Assembly (NCBI GenBank): GCA_016293225.1
Contig: JAEDEQ010000061.1
Location: forward strand, 1-10,301
Reading direction: 5' to 3'
Source: Clostridiaceae bacterium
GTDB taxonomy: Bacteria; Bacillota; Clostridia; Oscillospirales; Acutalibacteraceae
DNA: 10,301 nt
In this document: one piece after another, positions 1 to 6,181 of the stretch
Layout: each line of letters starts with the position of its first letter
Numbering within the stretch: the first letter of the stretch is position 1
The notes under the pieces: generated by a model
Seen by the model: only the letters and a program-made list of their open reading frames with translations
What the model was told of the DNA's origin: nothing
Databases searched by the model: none
Position numbers and translations under genes: made by a program

Positions 1-2
1 AA

Positions 3-44
3 TGGGGCTGTCGCTCTTCGTTTTACCGATTTGCGACAGTCCCA
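3..44 (-). terminator. 12-bp hairpin downstream of the glycosyltransferase, probable terminator
   Basis: Positions 3-14 pair with 33-44 (arms TGGGGCTGTCGC and GCGACAGTCCCA, one G-T pair on the plus strand) around an 18-nt loop. It starts 27 bases past the glycosyltransferase stop codon on the minus strand, the right place for its transcription terminator. The bases where a U-run would lie fall outside the window, so termination is inferred from position and stem strength only. Confidence 0.5.
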
Positions 45-70
45 TAAATCTCCGTTGGGTATGAACCGTT

Positions 71-1012
71 TTATTCACCTATGTTCGTTTCGTCAATGAT
101 ATACATCGGGCGGTTTTTGACCTCGGTGTATATCCTTGCAAGATATTCTCCGATGATGCCGAGACAAATGAGGATAAGTCCGCCCACAGCGCATATCAGC
201 GCGATAATCAGATTAACGGAAATGAACCTTTCGTGTTCAATAATGCGGCGGATTACAAAAACCAGACCGTAAAGGACGCCGAACGCAAAGGAGAGAGCGC
301 CGCTCCAGAACGAAAGCTTCAGCGGTGCGTTTGAAAAGCCTAAAATTCCGTCAAGAGCATACCTGAAAAGCTTTACTATGCTCCACTTTGTTTCGCCGGC
401 GGCGCGCTCGCGGTTCTCGTGCGAGAACCACTTTGTGCTGAAGCCCACAAAGCTGAAAATGCCCTTTGTAAAGCGGTTGTGCTCCGCCATGGAGACGATT
501 GAAAGCACAACCTTGCGCTTCATTATTCTGAAATCCTGCGCGCCCGGGTCAATTTCAACCTCGGTCAGTTTGTTCGCAACCTTGTAAAACGCGCCGGAAA
601 GCAGGCTCTTAAAGCCGCTTTCCCCCTTGCGGTCGCTGCGCTTTGCGGCGGCAATGTCATAGCCCTCCTCAGTAACCGCTTTGACCATCTCGGGGATAAG
701 AGCCGGGCTGTGCTGCAAATCCGCGTCAAGGATGCCGACAAGGTCGGCGGTGCTGTTTCTGAGTCCGGCAAGCATGGCGCTCTCCTTTCCGAAGTTGCGC
801 GAAAAGGAGATGTACTTTACATGGCTGTCCTTTTCGGCAAAGGCTTTGATAAGCTCCAGCGTGTTGTCCCGGCTTCCGTCGTTGACAAAAATAAAAGAGT
901 AATCAAACCCCTCAAGCGACTGCATAACGGGAGTGACCTCCTTATAGAACAGCTCAAGAACATCACCCTCGTTGAAGCAGGGAACTATCATCTCAATTCT
1001 TTTCATGTTCAA
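71..1012 (-). CDS. Membrane-anchored family 2 glycosyltransferase (polyprenyl-phosphate sugar transferase, GtrB/DPM-like)
   Basis: Likely transfers a sugar from a nucleotide donor to undecaprenyl phosphate at the inner face of the membrane, supplying a lipid-linked sugar for envelope glycosylation. The 313-residue protein has a GT-A fold: VPCFNEG (residues 10-16), VNDGSRD (43-49) for donor binding, the DADLQ metal-binding DxD-type motif (96-100), and QDFRIM (159-164) with the following basic HNRFTKG (178-184) around the acceptor site. Two C-terminal membrane helices (about 233-257 and 266-290) and the ending GEYLARIYTEVKNRP are typical of the GtrB/YkcC group; length is normal. The start is ambiguous: the frame opens at a TTG (1010-1012), with an ATG two codons later (1004-1006). 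The only SD-like AAAGG lies 10 nt from TTG and 16 nt from ATG, inside a leader hairpin. A good promoter lies upstream (1066-1094). The family is sure; sugar and final polymer are unknown, and no flippase or GT-C partner is present in the window. Confidence 0.9.
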   Translation of the reverse strand: MNMKRIEMIVPCFNEGDVLELFYKEVTPVMQSLEGFDYSFIFVNDGSRDNTLELIKAFAEKDSHVKYISFSRNFGKESAMLAGLRNSTADLVGILDADLQHSPALIPEMVKAVTEEGYDIAAAKRSDRKGESGFKSLLSGAFYKVANKLTEVEIDPGAQDFRIMKRKVVLSIVSMAEHNRFTKGIFSFVGFSTKWFSHENRERAAGETKWSIVKLFRYALDGILGFSNAPLKLSFWSGALSFAFGVLYGLVFVIRRIIEHERFISVNLIIALICAVGGLILICLGIIGEYLARIYTEVKNRPMYIIDETNIGE

Positions 1013-1019
1013 AATACCG

Positions 1020-1041
1020 AAGCCTTTGCGGTCAAAGGCTT
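1020..1041 (-). promoter_or_regulatory. Leader hairpin covering the SD-like site of the glycosyltransferase
   Basis: A perfect 9-bp stem (1020-1028 with 1033-1041, AAGCCTTTG/CAAAGGCTT) with a 4-nt loop lies between the promoter and the start codon. The only SD-like sequence (AAAGG on the minus strand) sits inside the 3' arm, so folding would hide it. This could damp or regulate translation. No U-run follows, so it is not an intrinsic terminator. The fold is seen; the regulatory role is inferred. Confidence 0.45.
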
Positions 1042-1065
1042 GCCTTTCATATTATGTATGGGTTT

Positions 1066-1094
1066 ATTATATTACGGTTTTCGTTTTTTTTCAA
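1066..1094 (-). promoter_or_regulatory. Sigma-A-type promoter for the glycosyltransferase gene
   Basis: On the minus strand TTGAAA (1089-1094) and a perfect TATAAT (1066-1071) are separated by exactly 17 nt, with an A-rich spacer and upstream region. Transcription would start near 1059, giving a leader of about 47-55 nt that contains the hairpin at 1020-1041. Confidence 0.8.
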
Positions 1095-1112
1095 CTTTTA
1101 TTCAAAAAAATG

Positions 1113-1141
1113 CTGAACCGAAAGAAAAAATGTGGTATAAT
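1113..1141 (+). promoter_or_regulatory. Extended -10 promoter for the FHA/SEDS/PBP operon
   Basis: A TGGTATAAT extended -10 element is present (TATAAT at 1136-1141, TGn at 1133-1135). The -35 candidate CTGAAC (1113-1118) is weak at 17-nt spacing, as is common for extended -10 promoters. Transcription would begin near 1148, about 77 nt upstream of the FHA gene. It faces away from the glycosyltransferase promoter; the two -35 regions lie about 20 bp apart. Confidence 0.7.
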
Positions 1142-1176
1142 CCTTTTGATTAATTTGCTTAAGGGCAACCTATATA

Positions 1177-1196
1177 AATACGAACCCGTTCGTATT
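1177..1196. promoter_or_regulatory. Operator-like palindrome in the leader of the wall operon
   Basis: A perfect inverted repeat has 9-bp arms (AATACGAAC at 1177-1185 and GTTCGTATT at 1188-1196) around a central CC. It lies about 30-50 nt downstream of the predicted start of transcription and about 28 nt before the FHA gene. The size and form suit a dimeric repressor such as a TetR-family protein. It resembles a Gram-positive LexA box (CGAAC-N4-GTTCG) but the spacer is 2, not 4. As RNA it would be a stem with a loop too small to form fully, so a DNA-binding role is likelier. No regulator gene is in the window. Confidence 0.5.
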
Positions 1197-1224
1197 ATAC
1201 AGAGCGCCCCCTACGGAGGACAGT

Positions 1225-2289
1225 ATGAACCTTGTTATCGGAATTTCACGGTATATTCTGCCGTTTCTTACTCTCCTGATTCTCATAAAATGTATGCTCT
1301 CTCTGCTGCTCGGCCACCCGAAGGAAAAAACCTACGGCTATATCACCGACCTTGCGGACGGAGAAAGATATCCGCTCAATATGTGGGAAACCTCAGTCGG
1401 CCGCAGCAATTCCTGCGATGTTGTGCTCGGCTATGACACCGTTTCGCGCTTTCAGGCGGTAATCAGCAGACGCATTGACGGCTGGTATATCTATGACCTG
1501 CTTTCAAAATCCGGAATTCTTGTCAACGGCGAAAAAATTGAAAAAAAGGCCATGATCTCCGGCGGAGACAGGCTGACCTTCGGCGGCGCCGTGTTCAGCT
1601 TTGAAATTGCCGACGATCCCGTTTCCCTCGTCGGAAAAAGGAAAGGCCGCCGCAAAGGGAAAAAAGCGCCGGCGCCGTCCTGTCCGCGTCCAACACCCAA
1701 AAGCGGCGCCGAAGCCGAAGTCTTTATCGACCGCCAAAACGGAACTTACAATGTGAACGGCTATTATGCGCCGAAAACAACGGACGTTTATGCGCCAGGC
1801 TATTACGACGACGAGCACCGGCCCGAGCTTCACTTTGACAAAAAGAACGAAAGTCTCTTCACTCAGATGCCGTCCGAAGCCCGGGGCGCAAAGGACGTTT
1901 ACTCAAACAAAATCAACCGCAATTTTGAGGGACAGCAGGTTGTAAACACACCGAGCGGCTCCTCTGCCGTTCCCGAACGCAGATATACCGCGCTTTGTCC
2001 TACCCTTTTCAACCGCGACACGGGAGAAGCGTTCGTCCTTTCGGGCAACAGAGTAACCATCGGCCGCTCGCATTCATGCGATATCCGGCTTGATTCTCCG
2101 ACGGTGTCAAGGAGGCACGCACAGCTCATTCTTTATGAAGACGGCTGGGCAATTGAGGACTGCGGCTCAACTTCGGGAACTTTCCTTTCCGGCAGCCGCG
2201 TTACCGAGCCTCAGCTGCTTTTTGACGGAGACGTTATTGCGCTCGGAGACGAAAGACTTTACTATTCATCAAAAAAGAGTGTTCATTAA
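1225..2289 (+). CDS. Membrane-anchored protein with two FHA domains
   Basis: A probable signalling adaptor at the membrane that reads phosphothreonine on partner proteins and links Ser/Thr kinase activity to wall synthesis. An N-terminal hydrophobic helix (residues about 5-29) is followed by FHA domain 1 (about 50-128), a very basic patch (137-147), a low-complexity Pro/Gly/Tyr linker (about 148-250) and FHA domain 2 (about 265-348). FHA2 has all the usual marks: GRSHS (280-284), SRRHA (295-299) and GSTSGT (314-319). FHA1 has GRSNS (59-63) and NG (101-102) but SRFQA (74-78) in place of SRxHA, so the conserved His is lost and it may bind poorly or differently. ATG is chosen with GGAGG 6 nt upstream. 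The next gene starts 15 nt after the stop. Comparable FHA genes stand beside rodA and pbpA in Mycobacterium and many Clostridia; the kinase and phosphatase of the mycobacterial cluster are not in this window. Confidence 0.9.
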   Translation: MNLVIGISRYILPFLTLLILIKCMLSLLLGHPKEKTYGYITDLADGERYPLNMWETSVGRSNSCDVVLGYDTVSRFQAVISRRIDGWYIYDLLSKSGILVNGEKIEKKAMISGGDRLTFGGAVFSFEIADDPVSLVGKRKGRRKGKKAPAPSCPRPTPKSGAEAEVFIDRQNGTYNVNGYYAPKTTDVYAPGYYDDEHRPELHFDKKNESLFTQMPSEARGAKDVYSNKINRNFEGQQVVNTPSGSSAVPERRYTALCPTLFNRDTGEAFVLSGNRVTIGRSHSCDIRLDSPTVSRRHAQLILYEDGWAIEDCGSTSGTFLSGSRVTEPQLLFDGDVIALGDERLYYSSKKSVH

Positions 2290-2298
2290 AGGAGGTGA
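2288..2298 (+). promoter_or_regulatory. Near-perfect Shine-Dalgarno site of the SEDS gene, overlapping the FHA stop codon
   Basis: AAAGGAGGTGA matches the anti-SD of 16S rRNA over its whole length. It begins on the last two bases of the preceding stop codon and lies 6 nt before the ATG at 2305 (9 nt from the GGAGG core). It fixes the start of the SEDS gene and suggests strong translation within the polycistronic message. Confidence 0.85.
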
Positions 2299-2304
2299 CC
2301 GCCA

Positions 2305-3588
2305 ATGAAAAAAGCTTCCGCCGCCCTGCGTGAAGATCGCAGAAGAAAAAAATACCGCTATGTTGACCGCGGCTTCATTCTGCTGCTTCTTACAGTTTTT
2401 CAGTTTTTCTCCTGCCTGCCCGTTGTTTTTGAGGGCGGAAAATTCTATGCGGTCAACGCCGTTTGCTTCCTTGGCTTCACTCTGTTTGAGTGGCTCTATG
2501 TTGCCGTTATGCACCTTGCGTTCAAAAAGGTAAATTTTGAGCTTGAATTCATTGCGTTCTTCCTTTCCGGAATTGGTATGACGCTGACGGCGAGCGTTTC
2601 AAAGTCCTCCCATATCAAGCAGCTTGCCGCGGTGATAATCGGCGTTGTTGTTTATGATATCCTGCTGTGGTTTTTGCAGGACGTTAAAAGAGTTATGGCG
2701 GTGCGTATGCCGCTTGCGGTTTTTGCGCTGTGCTTCCTTGCCGGCTCGTTTTTGCTCATTCGCTTTGCCGGAAGCGCAATCAACGGCGCTTACAACTGGC
2801 TTGTTATCGGCGGAAAGCTTTCCGTTCAGCCCTCGGAATTTGTCAAAATTGCGTTCATTTTTGTCGGCGCGGCCTCGCTCGACAAGCTTCTGACAAGCAA
2901 AAACATCTATCTTTACATAGCCTTTGCAGTAGGCTGCATCGGCGTGCTGTTTCTGATGAGGGACTTCGGCACGGCGCTGATTTTCTTTTTCACCTTCCTT
3001 GTCATCGCTTTCATGCGCTCGGGCGATGTCCGCTCGCTGCTTTTCATCTGCGCCGGCGCACTGCTGGGCGCGGTGCTGATAATCTATTTCAAGCCCTATG
3101 TTGCCCAGCGTTTTGCGGTCTACCGCCACGTCTGGGAAAATTATGACACCACAGGCTATCAGCAGGTAAGAACGCTCATCTACTCCGTTTCAGGCGGTCT
3201 GAAGGGTCTCGGAGTCGGCAACGGCAGACTGCGGTATGTTGCCGCTTCAACCACCGACCTTGTTTTCGGAATGGTCTGCGAGGAGTTCGGCATGATTGTG
3301 GCTTTTGCCATTGTCATTTCCTTTGCAATCATCACGGTCTATGCCATACGCACCTCGCGCAGCGCTCCGTCAACGTTTTACTCCATTGCGGCGTGTTCCG
3401 CTGCGGCAATGCTGCTTTTCCAGACCTGTCTGAATATTTTCGGAATAACCGATATCCTGCCGCTGACGGGCGTAACTCTGCCGTTTGTCAGCCAGGGCGG
3501 CTCAAGCATGATCTGCTCGTGGGCGCTGTTTGCGTTCATCAAGGCGGCAGACGTAAGAACCTATCCGAAAGTTTTCAAAACCGCTTAA
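2305..3588 (+). CDS. SEDS-family peptidoglycan glycosyltransferase (FtsW/RodA/SpoVE)
   Basis: Polymerises lipid II into glycan strands at the outer face of the membrane together with a cognate class B PBP, here the next gene. The 427-residue protein has a basic N-terminal tail (first ~20 residues) and about ten to twelve hydrophobic helices. SEDS signatures seen in order: QPSEFVK (175-181), RDFGTAL (219-225), GLGVGNG (301-307), TTDLVFGMVCEEFG (316-329), in which D318 matches the catalytic Asp of RodA/FtsW, and SQGGSS (396-401) near the C-terminus, usually SYGGSS. An extra N-terminal hydrophobic stretch before the conserved core resembles the longer RodA-like proteins of FHA-linked clusters. 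Stop-to-start distances are 15 nt upstream and 13 nt downstream, so it is translated in the middle of the operon. Whether it serves elongation, division or sporulation cannot be told from sequence alone; the partner gene order favours a RodA/PbpA-like pair. Confidence 0.93.
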   Translation: MKKASAALREDRRRKKYRYVDRGFILLLLTVFQFFSCLPVVFEGGKFYAVNAVCFLGFTLFEWLYVAVMHLAFKKVNFELEFIAFFLSGIGMTLTASVSKSSHIKQLAAVIIGVVVYDILLWFLQDVKRVMAVRMPLAVFALCFLAGSFLLIRFAGSAINGAYNWLVIGGKLSVQPSEFVKIAFIFVGAASLDKLLTSKNIYLYIAFAVGCIGVLFLMRDFGTALIFFFTFLVIAFMRSGDVRSLLFICAGALLGAVLIIYFKPYVAQRFAVYRHVWENYDTTGYQQVRTLIYSVSGGLKGLGVGNGRLRYVAASTTDLVFGMVCEEFGMIVAFAIVISFAIITVYAIRTSRSAPSTFYSIAACSAAAMLLFQTCLNIFGITDILPLTGVTLPFVSQGGSSMICSWALFAFIKAADVRTYPKVFKTA

Positions 3589-3601
3589 AGGAGGGCAGAA
3601 A

Positions 3602-4972
3602 ATGAGAAATACCACAAAACGGGCTTATGTTTTGTTTGCTTTGATTGCGGCTTTTTTCGGCGGCCTTGTTTTCATGGGCGTTTCCTTTGTGCTGAACGCG
3701 GACGCCTGGGCCTCAAGCCGGCTCAACGAGCACATCTATAAATACCGCCAGCTTGCAACGGCAGGCACGATTTTTGACAGGAACGGCAGTGTCCTTGTTG
3801 AAACAAAGGACGGCGAAAGGCTCTATGCCGATGATTACACAACGCGCCTTGCAACGCTCCACGTTGTCGGCGACGCGCAGGGCTTTATTTCAACAGGCGT
3901 GCAGACCGTTTACCGCTCGCATCTTATCGGCTACAACTTTATTGACGGCGTATACAGCGCCGTAAAAGAAGGCAAGGGAAACGATCTGAAGCTCACGATT
4001 GACGCGGACGTTTCCGCCGCCGCATACAACGCCCTGAACGGCAATAAAGGCACAATAGCGGTCTATAACTACAAAACGGGCGCTGTTCTCTGCGAGGTAT
4101 CCGCGCCGTCCTTTGACCCGGAAAACAAGCCCGGCGATATTGACACCGATACAAGCGGAAAATATGACGGAATCTATCTCAACCGCTTCCTTTCAGGCGT
4201 TTTCACTCCCGGCTCAACATTTAAGGTTGTAACGGCCGTTTGTGCTTTGGAAAATCTTCCTGATATCAGCAAAAAGACATTCAACTGCACGGGAAAATAC
4301 AAATGCGGAAAAAATCAGTACGTTATCTGCAACGGCGTCCACGGAAAGCTCAGCTTTGAGCGCGCGCTCAACGTTTCCTGCAACAGCGCCTTTGCCGAGC
4401 TTGCAACAACGCTCGGAACGGAAAAAATGACCCAAACGGCAAAGCAGCTCGGCTTCGGCACCTCGGTAAAGGTCAGCGGCGCAAACACCGCAAAAAGCTA
4501 TTTTGACCTTTCCGGCGCGGCAAAAATTGACCTCGGCTGGGCAGGCATTGGTCAATACACAACGCTTGCCAACCCCTGCCATATGCTCATGATTGCAGGC
4601 GCGATTGCAAACGGCGGACAGGCCGTGATACCCTATGTTGTTGAAACGCAGACAACACTTTTGCCGCAGACCCGGTCGGCAATAAACAAAAATATCACCA
4701 TGAGCGCCGAAACGGCAAAAAAGATTAAAAAGCTCCTGCGCTCCAATGTTGAAAACTACTACGGTGACAGCCGCTTTCCCGGGCTGAAAATGTGCGGAAA
4801 GACCGGCTCGGCAGAGGTTGAGGGAAAGAAAAGCCACGCCTGGTTCTACGGCTTTTCGGCGGACAGCAGCTTTCCTTATGCAATAGTCGTCTGCCTTGAA
4901 AACGGCGGAATCGGCTATAACGATGCCGTTCCGGCCGCAAACAAGGTTTTGCAGGCTTTAAGAAACAGTTAA
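3602..4972 (+). CDS. Class B penicillin-binding protein, peptidoglycan transpeptidase (PbpA-like)
   Basis: Cross-links stem peptides of new peptidoglycan; the target of beta-lactams. The 456-residue protein has one N-terminal membrane anchor (about 8-31), the GTIFDRNG pedestal motif (55-62) and a short non-catalytic region. The transpeptidase domain (about 145-452) carries all three active-site motifs: STFK (205-208, nucleophile S205), SCN (259-261) and KTGS (400-403), followed by the SHAWFYGF strand (411-418). It lacks PASTA domains and is shorter than most class B PBPs, close in size to mycobacterial PbpA. ATG start with AAAGGAGGG ending 6 nt upstream. It follows the SEDS gene by 13 nt, the usual arrangement of a SEDS polymerase and its activating transpeptidase. 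Several cysteines (for example C229, C235, C243, C260) lie in the transpeptidase domain, with C260 in the SxN motif; the region 229-243 holds three, which might pair or bind metal, but that is a guess. Confidence 0.93.
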   Translation: MRNTTKRAYVLFALIAAFFGGLVFMGVSFVLNADAWASSRLNEHIYKYRQLATAGTIFDRNGSVLVETKDGERLYADDYTTRLATLHVVGDAQGFISTGVQTVYRSHLIGYNFIDGVYSAVKEGKGNDLKLTIDADVSAAAYNALNGNKGTIAVYNYKTGAVLCEVSAPSFDPENKPGDIDTDTSGKYDGIYLNRFLSGVFTPGSTFKVVTAVCALENLPDISKKTFNCTGKYKCGKNQYVICNGVHGKLSFERALNVSCNSAFAELATTLGTEKMTQTAKQLGFGTSVKVSGANTAKSYFDLSGAAKIDLGWAGIGQYTTLANPCHMLMIAGAIANGGQAVIPYVVETQTTLLPQTRSAINKNITMSAETAKKIKKLLRSNVENYYGDSRFPGLKMCGKTGSAEVEGKKSHAWFYGFSADSSFPYAIVVCLENGGIGYNDAVPAANKVLQALRNS

Positions 4973-5000
4973 ACCAAATCTTTCGGAAAGGATTGATAAT

Positions 5001-5852
5001 ATGTTCATTCATGAAAATCTTAAAGGCAGAGTTGCGGTTGTAACGGGCGGCGGCGGAGTGCTTTGCTCCGATTTTGCAAAGGCTCTTGCCCGTCAGGGCG
5101 CAAAGGTTGCCGTGCTTGACATCAACGAAAGCGCGGCGCAAAAGGTCGCAGAGGAAATCAGAGCAGAGGGCGGCGAGGCGGCCGCCTTTGCCTGCAACGT
5201 GCTGCAAAAGGAAAGTATGCAGAAAGCGCGCGATTTCGTTGCCGAAAAATACGGAACGTGCGACATTCTGCTCAACGGAGCCGGCGGAAACAACCCCAAG
5301 GGTACCACAACCAAGGAAACGCTCCAGAAAATTGATCTGATTGAAAAAGATCCGGACGTTAAAACCTTTTTTGACCTTGACCCGGACGGAATTTCGTTCG
5401 TTTTCAATCTCAACTTTCTCGGAACGCTCATTCCTACTCAGGTTTTTGCGCCGGATATGGCAAAAAAGGAAAACACCTGCATTGTTATGATAACCTCAAT
5501 GAACGCCTACCGTCCGCTGACGAAAATTCCGGCATACTCCGCAGCCAAGGCCGCCGTTCAGAACTTTACTCAGTTCATGGCGGTGCATTTTGCCGAGGTC
5601 GGCATCAGAGTCAACGCCATTGCGCCAGGCTTTTTCTCAACAAACCAGAACAAGACTCTCCTCTGGAACGAGGACGGAACGCCCACCGCAAGAACCGGAA
5701 AAATTCTTGCCGCAACGCCGATGAAGCGTTTTGGCGAACCGAAGGAGCTTGAGGGCGCGCTTTTGTTCCTTTGCGATGAAAGCTATTCCGGCTTCATCAC
5801 GGGAACGACCATCGCCGTTGACGGAGGCTTCAACGCTTATTCGGGAGTGTGA
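5001..5852 (+). CDS. SDR-family oxidoreductase, probable D-mannonate oxidoreductase (fructuronate reductase)
   Basis: A classical short-chain dehydrogenase of 283 residues. Rossmann nucleotide-binding turn TGGGGV (15-20), with C22 where many SDRs have the third Gly; D40 at the end of strand 2, which favours NAD(H) over NADP(H); NGAGGNNP (92-99); catalytic S166, Y179 and K183 (YSAAK); and APGFF (208-212). The GGNNP stretch, the insertion at about 100-130 and the C-terminal FITGTTIAVDGGF match the Gram-positive SDR-type D-mannonate oxidoreductase group (B. subtilis YjmF/UxuB-like), which interconverts D-fructuronate and D-mannonate in hexuronate use. No other uronate gene is in the window, so substrate is tentative. 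The start ATG has AAAGGA 8 nt upstream. It lies 28 nt after the PBP gene with no visible promoter, so it is probably read from the wall operon, an unexpected pairing. Confidence 0.85.
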   Translation: MFIHENLKGRVAVVTGGGGVLCSDFAKALARQGAKVAVLDINESAAQKVAEEIRAEGGEAAAFACNVLQKESMQKARDFVAEKYGTCDILLNGAGGNNPKGTTTKETLQKIDLIEKDPDVKTFFDLDPDGISFVFNLNFLGTLIPTQVFAPDMAKKENTCIVMITSMNAYRPLTKIPAYSAAKAAVQNFTQFMAVHFAEVGIRVNAIAPGFFSTNQNKTLLWNEDGTPTARTGKILAATPMKRFGEPKELEGALLFLCDESYSGFITGTTIAVDGGFNAYSGV

Positions 5853-5871
5853 GACGCATTATTTGCACAAC

Positions 5872-5908
5872 AAGGGCTGTCTGAATCTTTGGTTCGGCGG
5901 CCTTTTTT
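5872..5908 (+). terminator. Probable intrinsic terminator of the wall operon
   Basis: About 20 nt past the SDR stop, AAGGGCTGTCTGAA can pair with TTCGGCGGCCTT (two single-base bulges, about 12 pairs) around a 7-nt loop, followed at once by a run of six T. It is imperfect but sits where the operon should end, ahead of a convergent gene. Confidence 0.6.
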
Positions 5909-6181
5909 CTTTCTGTTGGTGCTTAAACCGTACGGTCTGCCTTTTCTTTTACGTTCGACATAGGTATTACATTGGAGAAAAAAGTTGCGCTCTGCGGTAA
6001 AAGAAATGAAACTTCCACATTAGATAATAGATAATGGATAAGAGATAATAGATATTAGATATTTTTTCGCGATAAAGGTGTGCTTTTTGATATACGGGTA
6101 CTCCGCGAAACAGCCACCATCTAAAATCTAATATCTAATGTCTAAAATCTAAATTCGTACAGATTGGCAGAAATGAAAAAA
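5909..6181. other. Non-coding convergent gap between SDR and transporter genes
   Basis: The interval between the two stop codons is 329 bp. It holds the terminator at 5872-5908 and the heptamer inverted repeat at 6019-6153. I find no credible gene, promoter or RNA signature in the rest. No separate intrinsic terminator for the minus-strand transporter is obvious; the inverted repeat, which ends 28 bp past its stop codon, is the only strong fold there and could serve as one. Confidence 0.6.
6019..6153. repeat. Imperfect inverted repeat built of tandem 7-bp units (MITE- or REP-like)
   Basis: The left arm (6019-6060) is six uninterrupted 7-bp units with consensus WWTAGAT (ATTAGAT, AATAGAT, AATGGAT, AAGAGAT, AATAGAT, ATTAGAT). 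The right arm (6119-6153) is five units of the opposite orientation (ATCTAAA, ATCTAAT, ATCTAAT, GTCTAAA, ATCTAAA). Between them an inner 7-bp stem (TTTCGCG 6065-6071 with CGCGAAA 6104-6110) encloses a 32-nt core. The whole could fold as one long hairpin. It contains no ORF. It occupies most of the convergent gap, the usual place for small non-autonomous repeats. Whether it is a dispersed family, a simple heptamer array or a structured RNA cannot be told from one copy. Confidence 0.7.

Noticed and set aside
1..45. Minus-strand ATG at 43-45 with GGAG upstream and an open frame to the window edge (possible start of a downstream gene)
   Set aside because: The frame runs through the two arms of a strong hairpin that is better read as a terminator, and only 15 codons are visible.
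1177..1196. LexA (SOS) box
   Set aside because: The half-sites CGAAC and GTTCG are right but the spacer is 2 nt, not the 4 nt of the Gram-positive consensus.
2599..3129. 176-codon minus-strand frame inside the SEDS gene
   Set aside because: It is the antisense shadow of a well-supported membrane protein; composition is low-complexity and charged with no ribosome site.
4214..4837. 207-codon minus-strand frame inside the PBP gene
   Set aside because: It lies wholly opposite the transpeptidase domain with its three intact motifs and has no independent support.
6019..6153. CRISPR array
   Set aside because: The units are 7 bp, contiguous and without spacers, and the two halves face opposite ways.
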